36,109 nucleotides of DNA from Tepidimonas charontis (GCF_007556685.1 NZ_VJON01000030.1:1-36109); one strand, 5' to 3'; numbered from the stretch's first letter, positions 25,332-33,391 are shown. Notes: a model not told the origin generated them from the sequence alone. Numbers and translations are program-made.

Positions 25332-26318
25332 ATGTCCCTTACCCCCTTTACCCGCCGCCATTGGCTGACCCGTTCGCTGGCGGTCATCAGCGCTGCGGCC
25401 TTTCCCCTGACCACCGCCTGGGCCGATCCGCGCACCATCAAAATACTCGTCGGCTTCCCGCCCGGCGGTGGCACCGATGCCATCGCCCGCCTGCTGGCCG
25501 ATCCCTTGCGCGAGGCGCTGGGGGCGCCGGTGATCGTGGAAAACCGCGCCGGCGCGGGCGGCCAGTTGGCGGCACAGGCGCTCAAAGCGGCTGCGCCGGA
25601 CGGTACGACCCTGTTCTTGACGCACGACCACACCATCTCGATCCTGCCCCAAGTGCTGCGCAACCCTGGCTTCGACCCGGCCAAGGACTTCGTTGCAGTG
25701 GCAGGGTTTGCCACCTTCGTCAATGCACTGGCGGTCTCGGGGGGCACACCGGCCAGCAACTACCGTGATTTCGTCGCGTGGGTACGGCAGCAGGGTGGCC
25801 GGGCCGGCGTCGGCATCCCGGCGCCCGCCTCGGTGCCGCAATTTTTGGTGCAGACGCTGGGCCAGCGCGAGCGGCTCGAACTCACGCCGGTGCCCTACCG
25901 GGGCAGCGCCCCGATGATGGCCGACATGCTGGGCAACCAGATCCCGGCCGGTATCGGCTCGGTGCCTGACTTCATCGAAAACCACAAAGCGGGCAAGCTG
26001 CGCATCGTGGCCGTGATGGGACACGCACGGCAGGCCCTGCTGCCCGAAGTGCCCACCTTTGCCGAGCTGGGCGTGGCGGGCTTCGAGGAGGTGCCCTACT
26101 ACGGCTTGTTTGCCCCGGCCAGCACGCCGGTAGCCGAGCGCGAACGCATCGCCGCCGCGCTGTTCAAGGCGCTGGCACAACCCGTGGTGCGCGAACGTTT
26201 GACCGCGATGGGACTGACGGTCGAGCCCATGACCGGCGAGCAGCTGGCGCGGCGCGAGCGCGCCTACACCGCGGTGTGGGCACGCATCATCCGCGACAGC
26301 GGTTTTCAGCCGCAGTGA
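25332..26318 (+). CDS. Bug-family periplasmic solute-binding protein (TctC-like)
   Basis: Periplasmic binding protein of the tripartite tricarboxylate transporter type, 328 residues. The signal peptide has a Tat-like 'TRRHWLTRSL' and ends near 'TTAWA'. Family motifs are 'ILVGFPPGGGTDAIARLLA' with the ligand-binding Gly loop, 'VIVENRAGAGGQLAAQAL', 'PVPYRGSAPMMADMLGNQI' and 'LPEVPTFAELGV'. AGGAG 8 nt before the ATG at 25332 fixes the start. No TctA/TctB membrane genes are adjacent, so it is one of the orphan Bug proteins that are typically expanded in Burkholderiales; ligands of characterised members are organic acids. Ligand here unknown. Confidence 0.94.
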   Translation: MSLTPFTRRHWLTRSLAVISAAAFPLTTAWADPRTIKILVGFPPGGGTDAIARLLADPLREALGAPVIVENRAGAGGQLAAQALKAAAPDGTTLFLTHDHTISILPQVLRNPGFDPAKDFVAVAGFATFVNALAVSGGTPASNYRDFVAWVRQQGGRAGVGIPAPASVPQFLVQTLGQRERLELTPVPYRGSAPMMADMLGNQIPAGIGSVPDFIENHKAGKLRIVAVMGHARQALLPEVPTFAELGVAGFEEVPYYGLFAPASTPVAERERIAAALFKALAQPVVRERLTAMGLTVEPMTGEQLARRERAYTAVWARIIRDSGFQPQ

Positions 26319-26346
26319 GGCAAGCGCCCTCATCAACGCCAGCGCG

Positions 26347-26400
26347 AGGGCGGGCTTCCGAACGGCATTCCGGGCTCGGCCACCGGGATACGCCCGCCCT
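26347..26400. repeat. 9-bp perfect inverted repeat in convergent spacer
   Basis: AGGGCGGGC at 26347-26355 and its reverse complement at 26392-26400, 29 nt after the Bug-family stop. It could form a GC stem with a long loop and may serve as an mRNA 3'-end structure for that gene; no T-tract follows. Confidence 0.35.
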
Positions 26401-26460
26401 AGCCGACACTGCGCCACCCCGAACACCACCGGCGCAGCGCGCCGGCCACGTACGGTTGAG

Positions 26461-26482
26461 TGCAGCGCCGATTGGCGCTGCA
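26461..26482. terminator. hairpin immediately after the dioxygenase stop
   Basis: TGCAGCGCC and its reverse complement around a GATT loop form a perfect 9-bp stem, extendable to 12 with one G-T pair. It begins 1 nt after the minus-strand dioxygenase stop codon at 26484-26486 and lies between convergent genes. It is a likely transcript end although no U-tract is present. Confidence 0.45.
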
Positions 26483-26483
26483 T

Positions 26484-27224
26484 TCAGTCGCCCAAAAACC
26501 CGCTAGCGCGGCATGTCAGCACCAGGGTGTCGCGCCAGCCCAGCTCACCCTCGCGCAGGGGCTGGATGGGCGTGGTTTCGTGAATGACGCGCTCGTCGTC
26601 CAGCAGCAACGCCGACCAGGGTTCGGACAGCGTGAAGCGCTGGCCGTGCGGGCCGGCGGCGTCGAACACGCGGCTCTCACCGCCTTTGATGTTGTGGCGG
26701 TCCAGTAGGAAAACGGCCACCAGGTCGACGCCGTCACGGTGCGCGCCCTCCGGCGTGGGCCGACCGATGCCGCCGGTGGTGTCGATGCGAAACGGATGCG
26801 CCTCCACATACCATGGCTGCGGCCCGCGCAGCGCAGTGGCCAGCGCAGCCGTACGCTGCAACAAGCGTGTCCACGCTGGAGCGTCCAGTAAGGCCGGAGT
26901 CAGGGGGGCGAACCAGCGCCGCATACCCCCGTGCAGCGCGTTGTACTCCAGCGGTTGGTAGTGGGCGCGGTCGGGCACCCGCCGCACGGCGTCGCCGTCG
27001 ACCACGAAGCAACCGTGACGGCGGCGGCGATAGCGTCCGCCATCCTTCAGATAGCGGTCGGGCGGCAAATCGTCCCAGGCCGGATGCAAGGCCCGCAACG
27101 CAGGCAAGGGCACATCCAGCCACGCACTCACCGCCGCCGGCCCCAAGACCGCAAAGCCCTGTCGCTGCAGGGTGGGCACCAGCGCATCCGCCTCGACCGT
27201 TGGCGCAGGAAACGTTACATGCAT
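26484..27224 (-). CDS. 2-oxoglutarate/Fe(II) dioxygenase family protein (2OG-Fe_Oxy_2)
   Basis: A 246-residue member of the family that includes amino-acid hydroxylases such as the L-isoleucine dioxygenase. Iron ligands are predicted as His162 and Asp164 ('GAHRDGVD') and His215 ('RVIHETTPI'), with Arg231 in 'WRDTLVLTC' as the likely 2-oxoglutarate anchor. The 'RRRHGCFVVDG' and 'QPLEYNALHGGMRRWFAPL' segments are also family-typical. Substrate probably a free amino acid or small metabolite, by family analogy only. The ATG at 27224 has no Shine-Dalgarno, and a TACACT hexamer lies 10 nt upstream. A hairpin directly follows the stop. Its neighbours offer no pathway context. Confidence 0.87.
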   Translation of the reverse strand: MHVTFPAPTVEADALVPTLQRQGFAVLGPAAVSAWLDVPLPALRALHPAWDDLPPDRYLKDGGRYRRRRHGCFVVDGDAVRRVPDRAHYQPLEYNALHGGMRRWFAPLTPALLDAPAWTRLLQRTAALATALRGPQPWYVEAHPFRIDTTGGIGRPTPEGAHRDGVDLVAVFLLDRHNIKGGESRVFDAAGPHGQRFTLSEPWSALLLDDERVIHETTPIQPLREGELGWRDTLVLTCRASGFLGD

Positions 27225-27234
27225 GATGCCCTGC

Positions 27235-27240
27235 AGTGTA
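27235..27240 (-). promoter_or_regulatory. TANNNT hexamer before the dioxygenase
   Basis: TACACT on the minus strand, identical to the purN hexamer, ends 10 nt before the ATG at 27224. There is no clear Shine-Dalgarno in the gap. Confidence 0.3.
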
Positions 27241-27562
27241 GCCTGCCCAGCCCCCACATCGGCGCCGCACACCTCTGCGCAGCTGACACCCGTCGCCCCC
27301 CTCGTCGCCCACCCCCCGGCGCCGGCCATCGGGCAGCGCTACCGTTGCGGCGCTCGACCAGTCGCACGTGGTCCCTGGGGCTCGTTCCCGCTACCCGCCT
27401 GCCCCTGCAGTCTACCCGCCTGCGCCGCTGCCTCGTATTGACCGTCGCCGGCGGGCTGCGCTCGCCACGCTTCCCGTACCGCGTGCCGCGCAAGGAGGAA
27501 CCCCAGCCGGTACGGGAAAACGCGAACTGGACACGACCCAAACCTTGCGCTACGGTGCATGT

Positions 27563-27576
27563 TTGATATTTGTCAA
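27563..27576. promoter_or_regulatory. FNR/Anr-like box upstream of the DUF2189 gene
   Basis: TTGAT-ATTT-GTCAA matches the FNR/Anr consensus TTGAT-N4-ATCAA at nine of ten positions and is flanked by an extra T/A pair (TTTGAT...GTCAAA). Its centre is about 33 nt before the ATG at 27603. A class II activator site (centre at -41.5) would put the transcript start just inside the gene, so repression of an overlapping promoter, or a later true start codon, should be considered. Confidence 0.5.
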
Positions 27577-27602
27577 ACCGATCTGCTTCTGGAGTGCTTG
27601 CG

Positions 27603-28442
27603 ATGGACACCCTGCACCCCCCGACGTCGAGCGAGTCGCGCCCAACCGAACGACCGGACTCGGCGACCCGCGCTCGTCGCGAATCGGTTTTCGACCTGCC
27701 TTTGACGTCCCTGCGGGCCCGCGACCCGCTGCGCTGGCTGGCGCTGGGCTGGCGTGACTTTCGCGCCTGCCCGCGCATTGGACTGTTCTATGGCGCATGC
27801 TTTGCGTTGATGGGGCAGGCGCTGTGGCAGACCTTCCAGCACGCCCCGGCGTACGTGCTGGCGCTCAGCGCAGGCTTCTTGTTGATGGGGCCGTTTCTGG
27901 CCTTGGGACTGTACGACGCCAGCCGTGCACTGGAGCAAGGGCGCCGCCCCAGTCTACGCGCGTCGTTGTGGGCCTGGCGTCCGACGCTGTCCACCATGGC
28001 CATCTTCGCCGGCGTGCTGCTGATTTTGGAGATGCTGTGGGGCCGCGCTTCGCTGGTGGTGTTTGCGGTCACCATGGATACCATGCCTTCCAGCGAAAAC
28101 ATGCTGGCCGCCCTGCTCAGCCTGGACAATCTGGCGTTCATCATCACGTACGTGGCGGTCGGTGCGATCTTCGCCGGGCTGATCTTCGTCAGCAGCGCGA
28201 TCTCGATCCCGATGATCCTGGATCGCCAGACCGATGCGGTGTCGGCTGCGTTGACGAGCTTTCGCGCCTGCCTTCAAAACCCCATCCCCATGTTCCTGTG
28301 GGGGGCATTGATCACCGGACTGTGTTTGCTGGCGATGCTGCCTGCCTTCCTTGGGCTGCTGGTGGTGGGGCCGGTGTTGGGACACGCCACGTGGCATGCT
28401 TATCGGCACATCGTGCCCGCAACAGCCAGCGGGGGCGCATAA
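27603..28442 (+). CDS. DUF2189-family integral membrane protein
   Basis: A 279-residue inner-membrane protein of unknown function. A polar N-terminus of about 35 residues precedes the family's conserved entry 'LGWRDFRACPRIGLFYGACF', where the Trp-Arg-Asp-Phe leads into the first helix. Five to six hydrophobic segments follow (about 58-76, 82-103, 132-155, 185-210, 235-265), with 'GPFLALGLYDASRALEQG' between helices 2 and 3 and 'HATWHAYRHIV' at the C-terminus. GGAG about 8 nt before the ATG at 27603 chooses this start over TTG at 27570. The FNR-like box just upstream suggests oxygen-responsive expression. It converges on acuI with a 7-nt gap. Confidence 0.88.
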   Translation: MDTLHPPTSSESRPTERPDSATRARRESVFDLPLTSLRARDPLRWLALGWRDFRACPRIGLFYGACFALMGQALWQTFQHAPAYVLALSAGFLLMGPFLALGLYDASRALEQGRRPSLRASLWAWRPTLSTMAIFAGVLLILEMLWGRASLVVFAVTMDTMPSSENMLAALLSLDNLAFIITYVAVGAIFAGLIFVSSAISIPMILDRQTDAVSAALTSFRACLQNPIPMFLWGALITGLCLLAMLPAFLGLLVVGPVLGHATWHAYRHIVPATASGGA

Positions 28443-28449
28443 GCCCACG

Positions 28450-29445
28450 TCAGGCGTTGACGTCCACCACCAGCCGCCCGCGCACGCGCCCGGCCAGCAC
28501 ATCGTCGGCTGCCGGCACGGCATCGGCCAGTCCGATGGTGCGCGTCATGCGCGCCAGCAACGATCGGTCCAGCTCGGCGGCCAGGCGCTGCCACGCGATG
28601 CGGCGGCGCGCCATCGGTGCCATCACGCTGTCGATGCCATAGAGCGTGACGCCACGCAGGATGAACGGCGCCACCGTGGCCGGAAAGTCCATTCCCTGCG
28701 CCAGCCCGCAGGCCGCCACGGCGCCGCCGTAGCGGGTGCTGGCGCAGGCGTTGGCCAGCGTGTGGCTGCCCACGGCGTCCACCACGCCGATCCAGCGCTC
28801 CTTTTGCAAGGGCTTGCCCGGCGCCGCCAGCGCGGCGCGGTCGATGACCTCGGCCGCACCCAGCGACCGCAGATAGTCGGCCTCGTGCGGGCGACCGGTG
28901 CTGGCCACCACGCGGTGCCCGGCGCGTGCCAGCAAGGCCACGGCGATGCTGCCCACGCCACCCGCCGCCCCGGTGACCAACACGTCACCGCTGCCCGGTG
29001 CCACGTCCTGAGCCGCCCAGTGCGCCTGCAGCGCCATCACGCACAGCATGGCGGTGTAGCCAGCGGTGCCGATGGCCATCGCGTCGGCGGCCGTCAATCC
29101 GGCGGGCAGGGGCAGCAGCCAATCCGCCTTCAGGCGCGCACGCTGCGCCAGCCCGCCCCAGTGCACCTCGCCGACGCCCCAGCCGTTGAGCAGTACCGCA
29201 TCCCCGGGGCGAAAACGCTCGTCCGTGCTGGCCTCCACGGTGCCCGCCAAATCGATGCCCGGCACCATCGGAAATTGCCGCACCACCGGCGTACGCCCGG
29301 TGATGGCCAGCGCGTCCTTGTAATTGAGGGTGGAGTGCGACACGTACACCGTCACCTCGCCGGCAGGCAGACGGTCGTCGGGCAGCTCGGTCACGGCGCA
29401 GCGATGGCCGGCCTCGGTTTTGTCGATCAACAGGGCACGAAACAT
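28450..29445 (-). CDS. acuI: acrylyl-CoA reductase (NADPH), AcuI/YhdH-type MDR
   Basis: Reduces acrylyl-CoA to propionyl-CoA with NADPH, detoxifying a reactive intermediate. The 331-residue zinc-free MDR protein shows the YhdH/AcuI pattern: 'VYVSHSTLNYKDALAITG' at about residues 33-50, 'PMVPGIDLAGTVEAS', 'LLNGWGVGEVHWGGLAQRAR', 'AMAIGTAGYTAMLCVMAL', the cofactor motif 'VTGAAGGVGSIAVALLA', and 'PFILRGVTLYGIDSV' near the C-terminus. GAGGAG about 9 nt before the ATG at 29445 supports the start. The acyl-CoA synthetase gene lies 200 nt upstream on the same strand. No DMSP-lyase gene is nearby, so the usual role would be general acrylyl-CoA removal. Confidence 0.92.
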   Translation of the reverse strand: MFRALLIDKTEAGHRCAVTELPDDRLPAGEVTVYVSHSTLNYKDALAITGRTPVVRQFPMVPGIDLAGTVEASTDERFRPGDAVLLNGWGVGEVHWGGLAQRARLKADWLLPLPAGLTAADAMAIGTAGYTAMLCVMALQAHWAAQDVAPGSGDVLVTGAAGGVGSIAVALLARAGHRVVASTGRPHEADYLRSLGAAEVIDRAALAAPGKPLQKERWIGVVDAVGSHTLANACASTRYGGAVAACGLAQGMDFPATVAPFILRGVTLYGIDSVMAPMARRRIAWQRLAAELDRSLLARMTRTIGLADAVPAADDVLAGRVRGRLVVDVNA

Positions 29446-29645
29446 GGTTCAGGTCTCCTCGGGACGGCGCCGATCACGCCCTGGGCTTGGCAGCAGCTGC
29501 CGGACGTCTGATGCACGGGGTGTCGCATGCGACGCCGGCGGCGCGGGCAGTGCACCGCAGCCTGCGCATTCTGGCACGGCAGGCCGAGTGACGGCGGCCA
29601 CGGGCACGGTTTCGGGGCGCACGGCGGCTCGTGCACTCGGGCGCG

Positions 29646-31391
29646 TCAAGCCGTCGCGCCGGCGGCGGCACGCTCGGCCTCCTGCAGCAGCCGCCACATC
29701 ACTTTGCCGCTACCGCTCTTGGGCAAGGCATCCACGAACTGCACGATGCGCGGGGCCTTGTAGGCCGCCATGTGCTCGTGGCACCAGGCGATGAGATCGG
29801 CCTCGCCGACGGTGCCGCGAGCGCTGTCGCGCAACACGACGACGGCCTTGACGGTTTCACCGCGGTAGGCGTCGGGCACGCCGATCACGCACACCTCGGC
29901 GATGGCGGGGTGACGGTACATCAGCGCTTCGACCTCGGCTGGCCAGACCTTGAAGCCGCTGGCATTGATCATGCGCTTGAGTCGGTCGGTGATGTAGAAG
30001 TAACCTTGCTCGTCCATCCGGCCCAGGTCGCCAGTGCGAAAATACCGCCGCCCACGCCGTTCGAAAAACACCGCGGCCGTGGCCTGCGGACGCTGCCAGT
30101 AGCCATCGAACACCATGGGGCCGCTGACGACGATCTCGCCAGTCTCGCCCACGGGCAGTTCCTGCAGCGTCTCGGGATCGACGATGCGCGCATCACAGCC
30201 GATGAAGGGCACGCCCAGGCACTGGGGCTGCGGCCGATCGGGCGGATTGTGGTGCGACGGCGCCGCGGTCTCGGTCAGGCCGTAGCCTTCCACGTAGCGC
30301 AGGCCAAACTGCTCGAACAGGCGCTGCGCCACTGCCGCGGGCATCGCCGCGCCGCCGCCGCCGATGAAGACCAGACTCGACAGGTCATATTGATCGAAGT
30401 GGGGACTGGCCAACAGGTCGATGACCATCGTGGGGATGTTGGTCCAGTGCGTGACTCTCCAGCGTGAGATCAGCCGCCCGGCCAAGTCGCGATCCCAGCG
30501 CGGCATGATCACCGCCGTCGCGCCCAGATAGACGCTGGTGTGCATCCCCGCGACCATGCCGGTGATGTGAAACATCGGCACCACCAGCAGGCCGACGTTT
30601 TCGGCCGTGCCGTTGGCCCACACCGCGGCAGCCACCGCGTTGTGCATGAGCGTGCGGTGCGGGTGCATACAGCCCTTGGGCAACCCTGTGGTACCACTGG
30701 TGTAGGGCAGCACCGCCAAATCGTCTGGGCCCACGGTGTGCGGCGGCAAGGGGTCGGTGCAGGCCAGCGCATCGGCCCAGTCGGCCACGCGGCCCCGCGT
30801 CAACGCGGGCAACGGGTGGCGCGTGGCCAGCCAATCGCGCCATGCGGCCGGCACGGCGTCACCCTCGAACGCATCCGCGGGCATGGCATCACGGTAGTGC
30901 AGCACCAACAAGTGCTTCAGACGCTGCTCGGGCGGCAGGGCTGCATCGGCGGCGCACAGCGCCGGGGCCAGATCGGCAGCAGCAATCGCCACACGGGCCT
31001 GTGGATCGGTGATGTAGTGTCCCAGCTCCTCGGTCTTGTTCATGGGATTGACCGGCACCACCACCGCGTTGGCGCGCAGGATGGCGTAGTAGGCCACGAT
31101 GAACTGCGGACAGTTTTGCAAATACAGGATGACGCGGTCGCCCCGCTGCACCCCGTGCGCCGCCAACCAAGCCGCCACGCGCTCGGCCTGCTGCAGCAGC
31201 TGCGGGTACGTCATCACGTGATCGAAGAAGACGGTGGCGGGCTTGGACGGATAGCGCCGAGCGCTGACCTCCAGGTTGAACCAAAGGGATGTCTGTGGGG
31301 GCTGGATGGCGCGCGGCACCCGCGCCGGCCAGACGCGGGCGTAGGGACGGTCGTCGGTACTGACGACATGCGTCGAGGTCGCTTGGTTCAC
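29646..31391 (-). CDS. long-chain-fatty-acid-CoA ligase (AMP-forming)
   Basis: ANL-superfamily acyl-CoA synthetase of 581 residues activating a carboxylic acid through an acyl-adenylate. Motifs in order: P-loop 'YTSGTTGLPKG' (230-240), 'YGLTETAAPSHHN' at about 364, 'FRTGDLGRMDEQGYFYITDR' with the adenosine-ribose Asp, the hinge 'RLKRMINASGFKVWPAEVEA', and the catalytic Lys in 'LPKSGSGKVMWR' near residue 565. The GTG at 31391 is taken as start because GGAG lies 8 nt before it and it matches the open frame; no closer Met fits. Together with the acyl-CoA dehydrogenases this indicates fatty- or aromatic-acid use. The chain-length preference is not clear from sequence. It diverges from the MFS gene. 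Confidence 0.93.
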   Translation of the reverse strand: MNQATSTHVVSTDDRPYARVWPARVPRAIQPPQTSLWFNLEVSARRYPSKPATVFFDHVMTYPQLLQQAERVAAWLAAHGVQRGDRVILYLQNCPQFIVAYYAILRANAVVVPVNPMNKTEELGHYITDPQARVAIAAADLAPALCAADAALPPEQRLKHLLVLHYRDAMPADAFEGDAVPAAWRDWLATRHPLPALTRGRVADWADALACTDPLPPHTVGPDDLAVLPYTSGTTGLPKGCMHPHRTLMHNAVAAAVWANGTAENVGLLVVPMFHITGMVAGMHTSVYLGATAVIMPRWDRDLAGRLISRWRVTHWTNIPTMVIDLLASPHFDQYDLSSLVFIGGGGAAMPAAVAQRLFEQFGLRYVEGYGLTETAAPSHHNPPDRPQPQCLGVPFIGCDARIVDPETLQELPVGETGEIVVSGPMVFDGYWQRPQATAAVFFERRGRRYFRTGDLGRMDEQGYFYITDRLKRMINASGFKVWPAEVEALMYRHPAIAEVCVIGVPDAYRGETVKAVVVLRDSARGTVGEADLIAWCHEHMAAYKAPRIVQFVDALPKSGSGKVMWRLLQEAERAAAGATA

Positions 31392-31529
31392 GGTGCAGTC
31401 TCCTCATTGGGTGGATGTGTTGTTGTGTCACACGACGCGACCTCAGGATAGACAGACGCCTGCGCCGCTGCCAAGGGCGGTTTGTCTCGCCGGTGACGTC
31501 TGCGGGCCACGCCCGCCCGCCCCACCCTC

Positions 31530-31535
31530 TACCAT
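31530..31535 (+). promoter_or_regulatory. TANNNT hexamer before the MFS gene
   Basis: TACCAT ends 6 nt before the ATG at 31542. No Shine-Dalgarno occurs in the gap, matching the leaderless-like geometry seen at purN. Confidence 0.35.
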
Positions 31536-31541
31536 CGGCGC

Positions 31542-32801
31542 ATGGCCTCGACCCCGCCGGCGCCGACGCACGACCTGACCGCTGTCGACGCGCCAGCCAC
31601 CCATGGCGTCGCTGTTGCGCCCCATCCATCGCCGCCGCCAGCGGCACTGCCGGGCTGGCTGTGGTGGCTGGCCGGCTGCAACTTCGTGATCGGTACCGGC
31701 GCCTTCGGTGTCACCGGCTACCTCAGCGCCATCGCCACGGGGCTGGGCATCGGCTTGGGCGCAGCCGGACAAACCATGACCATCTACGCCCTGGCCAACG
31801 CCGTTTTGGCGCCCGCGCTGCTCATGGCGACGGCTCGGTGGCCGCGTACCCGCTTGCTGCCGCTGGCGCTGGGGCTGTTTGCGCTGGGCGCCGCCGTGTG
31901 CGCCCTCGCGCCCAACATGGTCACCCTGTTGACTGGCCGTGTCCTGATGGGGGCGGGTGCCGTCTTCACGCCCGTGGCCGCCGGCTTGGCGGTACAAACC
32001 GCAGACCCCGCCCTGCGCGGGCGCGGGCTGTCGCGCGTCTTTCTGGGCATGAGCCTCAGTTATGTACTGGGCATGCCCTACGGCGCCTGGGTCGGCCTGC
32101 AATGGGGCTGGCGCTGGCCGCTGGCCAGCGTCGCCGTGGCCGCGTTGCTGATGGCGTGGGGTTTGCGGCGGCATATGCCGCCATTGCGCGCTGGTAGCGG
32201 CGCGCCAACGCTGTCGCTGCGCCCGATCTGGCATCGGCACGACATCTGGGCCGCGCTGGCCCTGACGCTGCTGTACTTCACCGGCATCTTCGTCGTCACG
32301 GCCTACATGGGGCCGGTGCAGCTGGCACTCAATCCGCTCAGCCCCGCCGGATTGAGCGCCCTGCTGGGCGGCATCGGCCTGGCGGGCGTGGCGGGCACCT
32401 TGGCCGGTGGCTGGGCGGCAGACCGCTTGGGGCCGCAGCGGACCTTGGCGCTGGCGCTGACCTGTTTGCTGGCGGCCATGATCGCAGCCCCCTGGACGGC
32501 CGGACACCTGCCGTGGACGGCGGCGGTATTTGCGCTGTGGACGGTGTGCGGCTTTGGCTTGATGACGCCGCAGCAATCGCGCTTGGCCGAGCTGGCGTTC
32601 GCACAGGCACCGCTGCTGCTCAGCCTCAATGCCTCGATGGTGTATATCGGCACCGCCTTGGGCGCAGCCATCGGCGGCGCGGCCATCGGCTGGATCGGCC
32701 TGGTGCATCTGCCGTGGCTCGGCGCGGTGTTCGTCGCTCTGGCCCTGGGCACACTCGGCCTGAACCGGCCCCCTGCCCGCACTGGCACACCGGCGCACTG
32801 A
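31542..32801 (+). CDS. MFS transporter, DHA1 drug/arabinose-efflux type
   Basis: Proton-driven inner-membrane exporter of 419 residues. After a Pro/Ala-rich cytosolic leader of about 36 residues come twelve hydrophobic segments. The first has 'VIGTGAFGVTGYLSAIATGL', the loop 2-3 motif is present in weak form ('MATARWPRTRLLP'), and 'GRVLMGAGAVFTPVAAGLAV' is the helix 4-5 region typical of the DHA1/AraJ-like branch. 'GGWAADRLGPQRTLALAL' is the copy of the loop motif in the second half. The substrate is unknown; DHA1 proteins usually export drugs, sugars or amino acids. It lies 119 nt before the metal cluster but shows no metal-specific residues. Confidence 0.92.
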   Translation: MASTPPAPTHDLTAVDAPATHGVAVAPHPSPPPAALPGWLWWLAGCNFVIGTGAFGVTGYLSAIATGLGIGLGAAGQTMTIYALANAVLAPALLMATARWPRTRLLPLALGLFALGAAVCALAPNMVTLLTGRVLMGAGAVFTPVAAGLAVQTADPALRGRGLSRVFLGMSLSYVLGMPYGAWVGLQWGWRWPLASVAVAALLMAWGLRRHMPPLRAGSGAPTLSLRPIWHRHDIWAALALTLLYFTGIFVVTAYMGPVQLALNPLSPAGLSALLGGIGLAGVAGTLAGGWAADRLGPQRTLALALTCLLAAMIAAPWTAGHLPWTAAVFALWTVCGFGLMTPQQSRLAELAFAQAPLLLSLNASMVYIGTALGAAIGGAAIGWIGLVHLPWLGAVFVALALGTLGLNRPPARTGTPAH

Positions 32802-32906
32802 GAGCGGCCAGCGCCGACGCCGCGTACCCGCCACGCGACGTGACCAACGACGACGTCGGCCAGCCCCCGATCCGGTGCGGGACATACACGGTCGGCCTCA
32901 TTCTGG

Positions 32907-32912
32907 TACCAT
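32907..32912 (+). promoter_or_regulatory. TANNNT hexamer inside an 8-bp palindrome, before the CzcI-like gene
   Basis: TACCAT ends 8 nt before the ATG at 32921; it lies within the palindrome TGGTACCA at 32905-32912. It could be a -10 for a leaderless-like start or part of an operator. A G-rich run just before the ATG could also act as a ribosome site. No CueR/CopR-type box is recognised. Confidence 0.3.
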
Positions 32913-32920
32913 TGGGGGGC

Positions 32921-33316
32921 ATGCGACGATATCTGCTGTGGTTGCTGTTGGCTTTGCTGCCCTGGCGGTTGTGGGCGGCAGATGCCATGGCGTTGTGGCC
33001 CTGCCACGCCACCGACCAGACGCCCCACCTCGGCGTCCACCACGCAGACGGCGCCGCCGTTGCGCCCAACGGCCATACACATGCGGGGCAACCAGCCGAA
33101 GACGATGGCACGGCAGCCGCCTCGCACAGCGTCGCGGACGGCGCGGCCTGGAGCGCGGCCACGTGCGCCCTTTGTGACCTGTGCCACAACCCGCCCATGT
33201 CGGTCACCGTGCCCGCGTGCAGTCTCCGCCTGCCCGAACGCGACTGGCGGCCCCAGCCCGACGAACCCCGAGCGGGTGAGTTGTGGGCGCCCGACCTACA
33301 TCCCCCCATCGCCTGA
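32921..33316 (+). CDS. CzcI-like small periplasmic metal-associated protein
   Basis: A 131-residue exported protein: signal peptide 'MRRYLLWLLLALLPWRLWAA' with likely cleavage after 'WAA', then a His-rich stretch (His29, 36, 40, 41, 52, 54) with Cys28, and a Cys cluster Cys82, Cys85, Cys88 followed by His89 ('CALCDLCHNPP'). The layout (short signal, His segment, Cys/His knot) resembles CzcI and related regulators located in front of czcC-type genes in Burkholderiales. It would be expected to bind Zn, Co, Cd or Cu in the periplasm; the metal is inferred. A hairpin and 75 nt separate it from the TolC-like gene, with which it is probably co-transcribed. Confidence 0.65.
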   Translation: MRRYLLWLLLALLPWRLWAADAMALWPCHATDQTPHLGVHHADGAAVAPNGHTHAGQPAEDDGTAAASHSVADGAAWSAATCALCDLCHNPPMSVTVPACSLRLPERDWRPQPDEPRAGELWAPDLHPPIA

Positions 33317-33337
33317 ATCGCGGTTCTCCTGCCGCGT

Positions 33338-33362
33338 GCCGAGCCTGCTGCGCAGGCTCGGC
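33338..33362 (+). terminator. 11-bp perfect hairpin between CzcI-like and TolC-like genes
   Basis: GCCGAGCCTGC (33338-33348), a 3-nt loop and its exact reverse complement (33352-33362). A short T-run (CTCTTTT) occurs about 12 nt after the stem, so it is not a classic terminator. Inside an operon it may act as a partial terminator or mRNA stabiliser that sets different levels for the first gene and the rest. Confidence 0.5.
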
Positions 33363-33391
33363 GTCGTCATCGACCTCTTTTCCGGATTTCA

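Larger units (their letters stand above)
27225..27602. other. 378-bp divergent spacer
   Basis: Between the dioxygenase and DUF2189 genes. No supported gene; the frames that remain open across it are compositionally shadow-like. It holds the TACACT hexamer next to the dioxygenase start and the FNR-like box next to the DUF2189 start; nothing else is recognised in the middle 300 bp. Confidence 0.6.
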
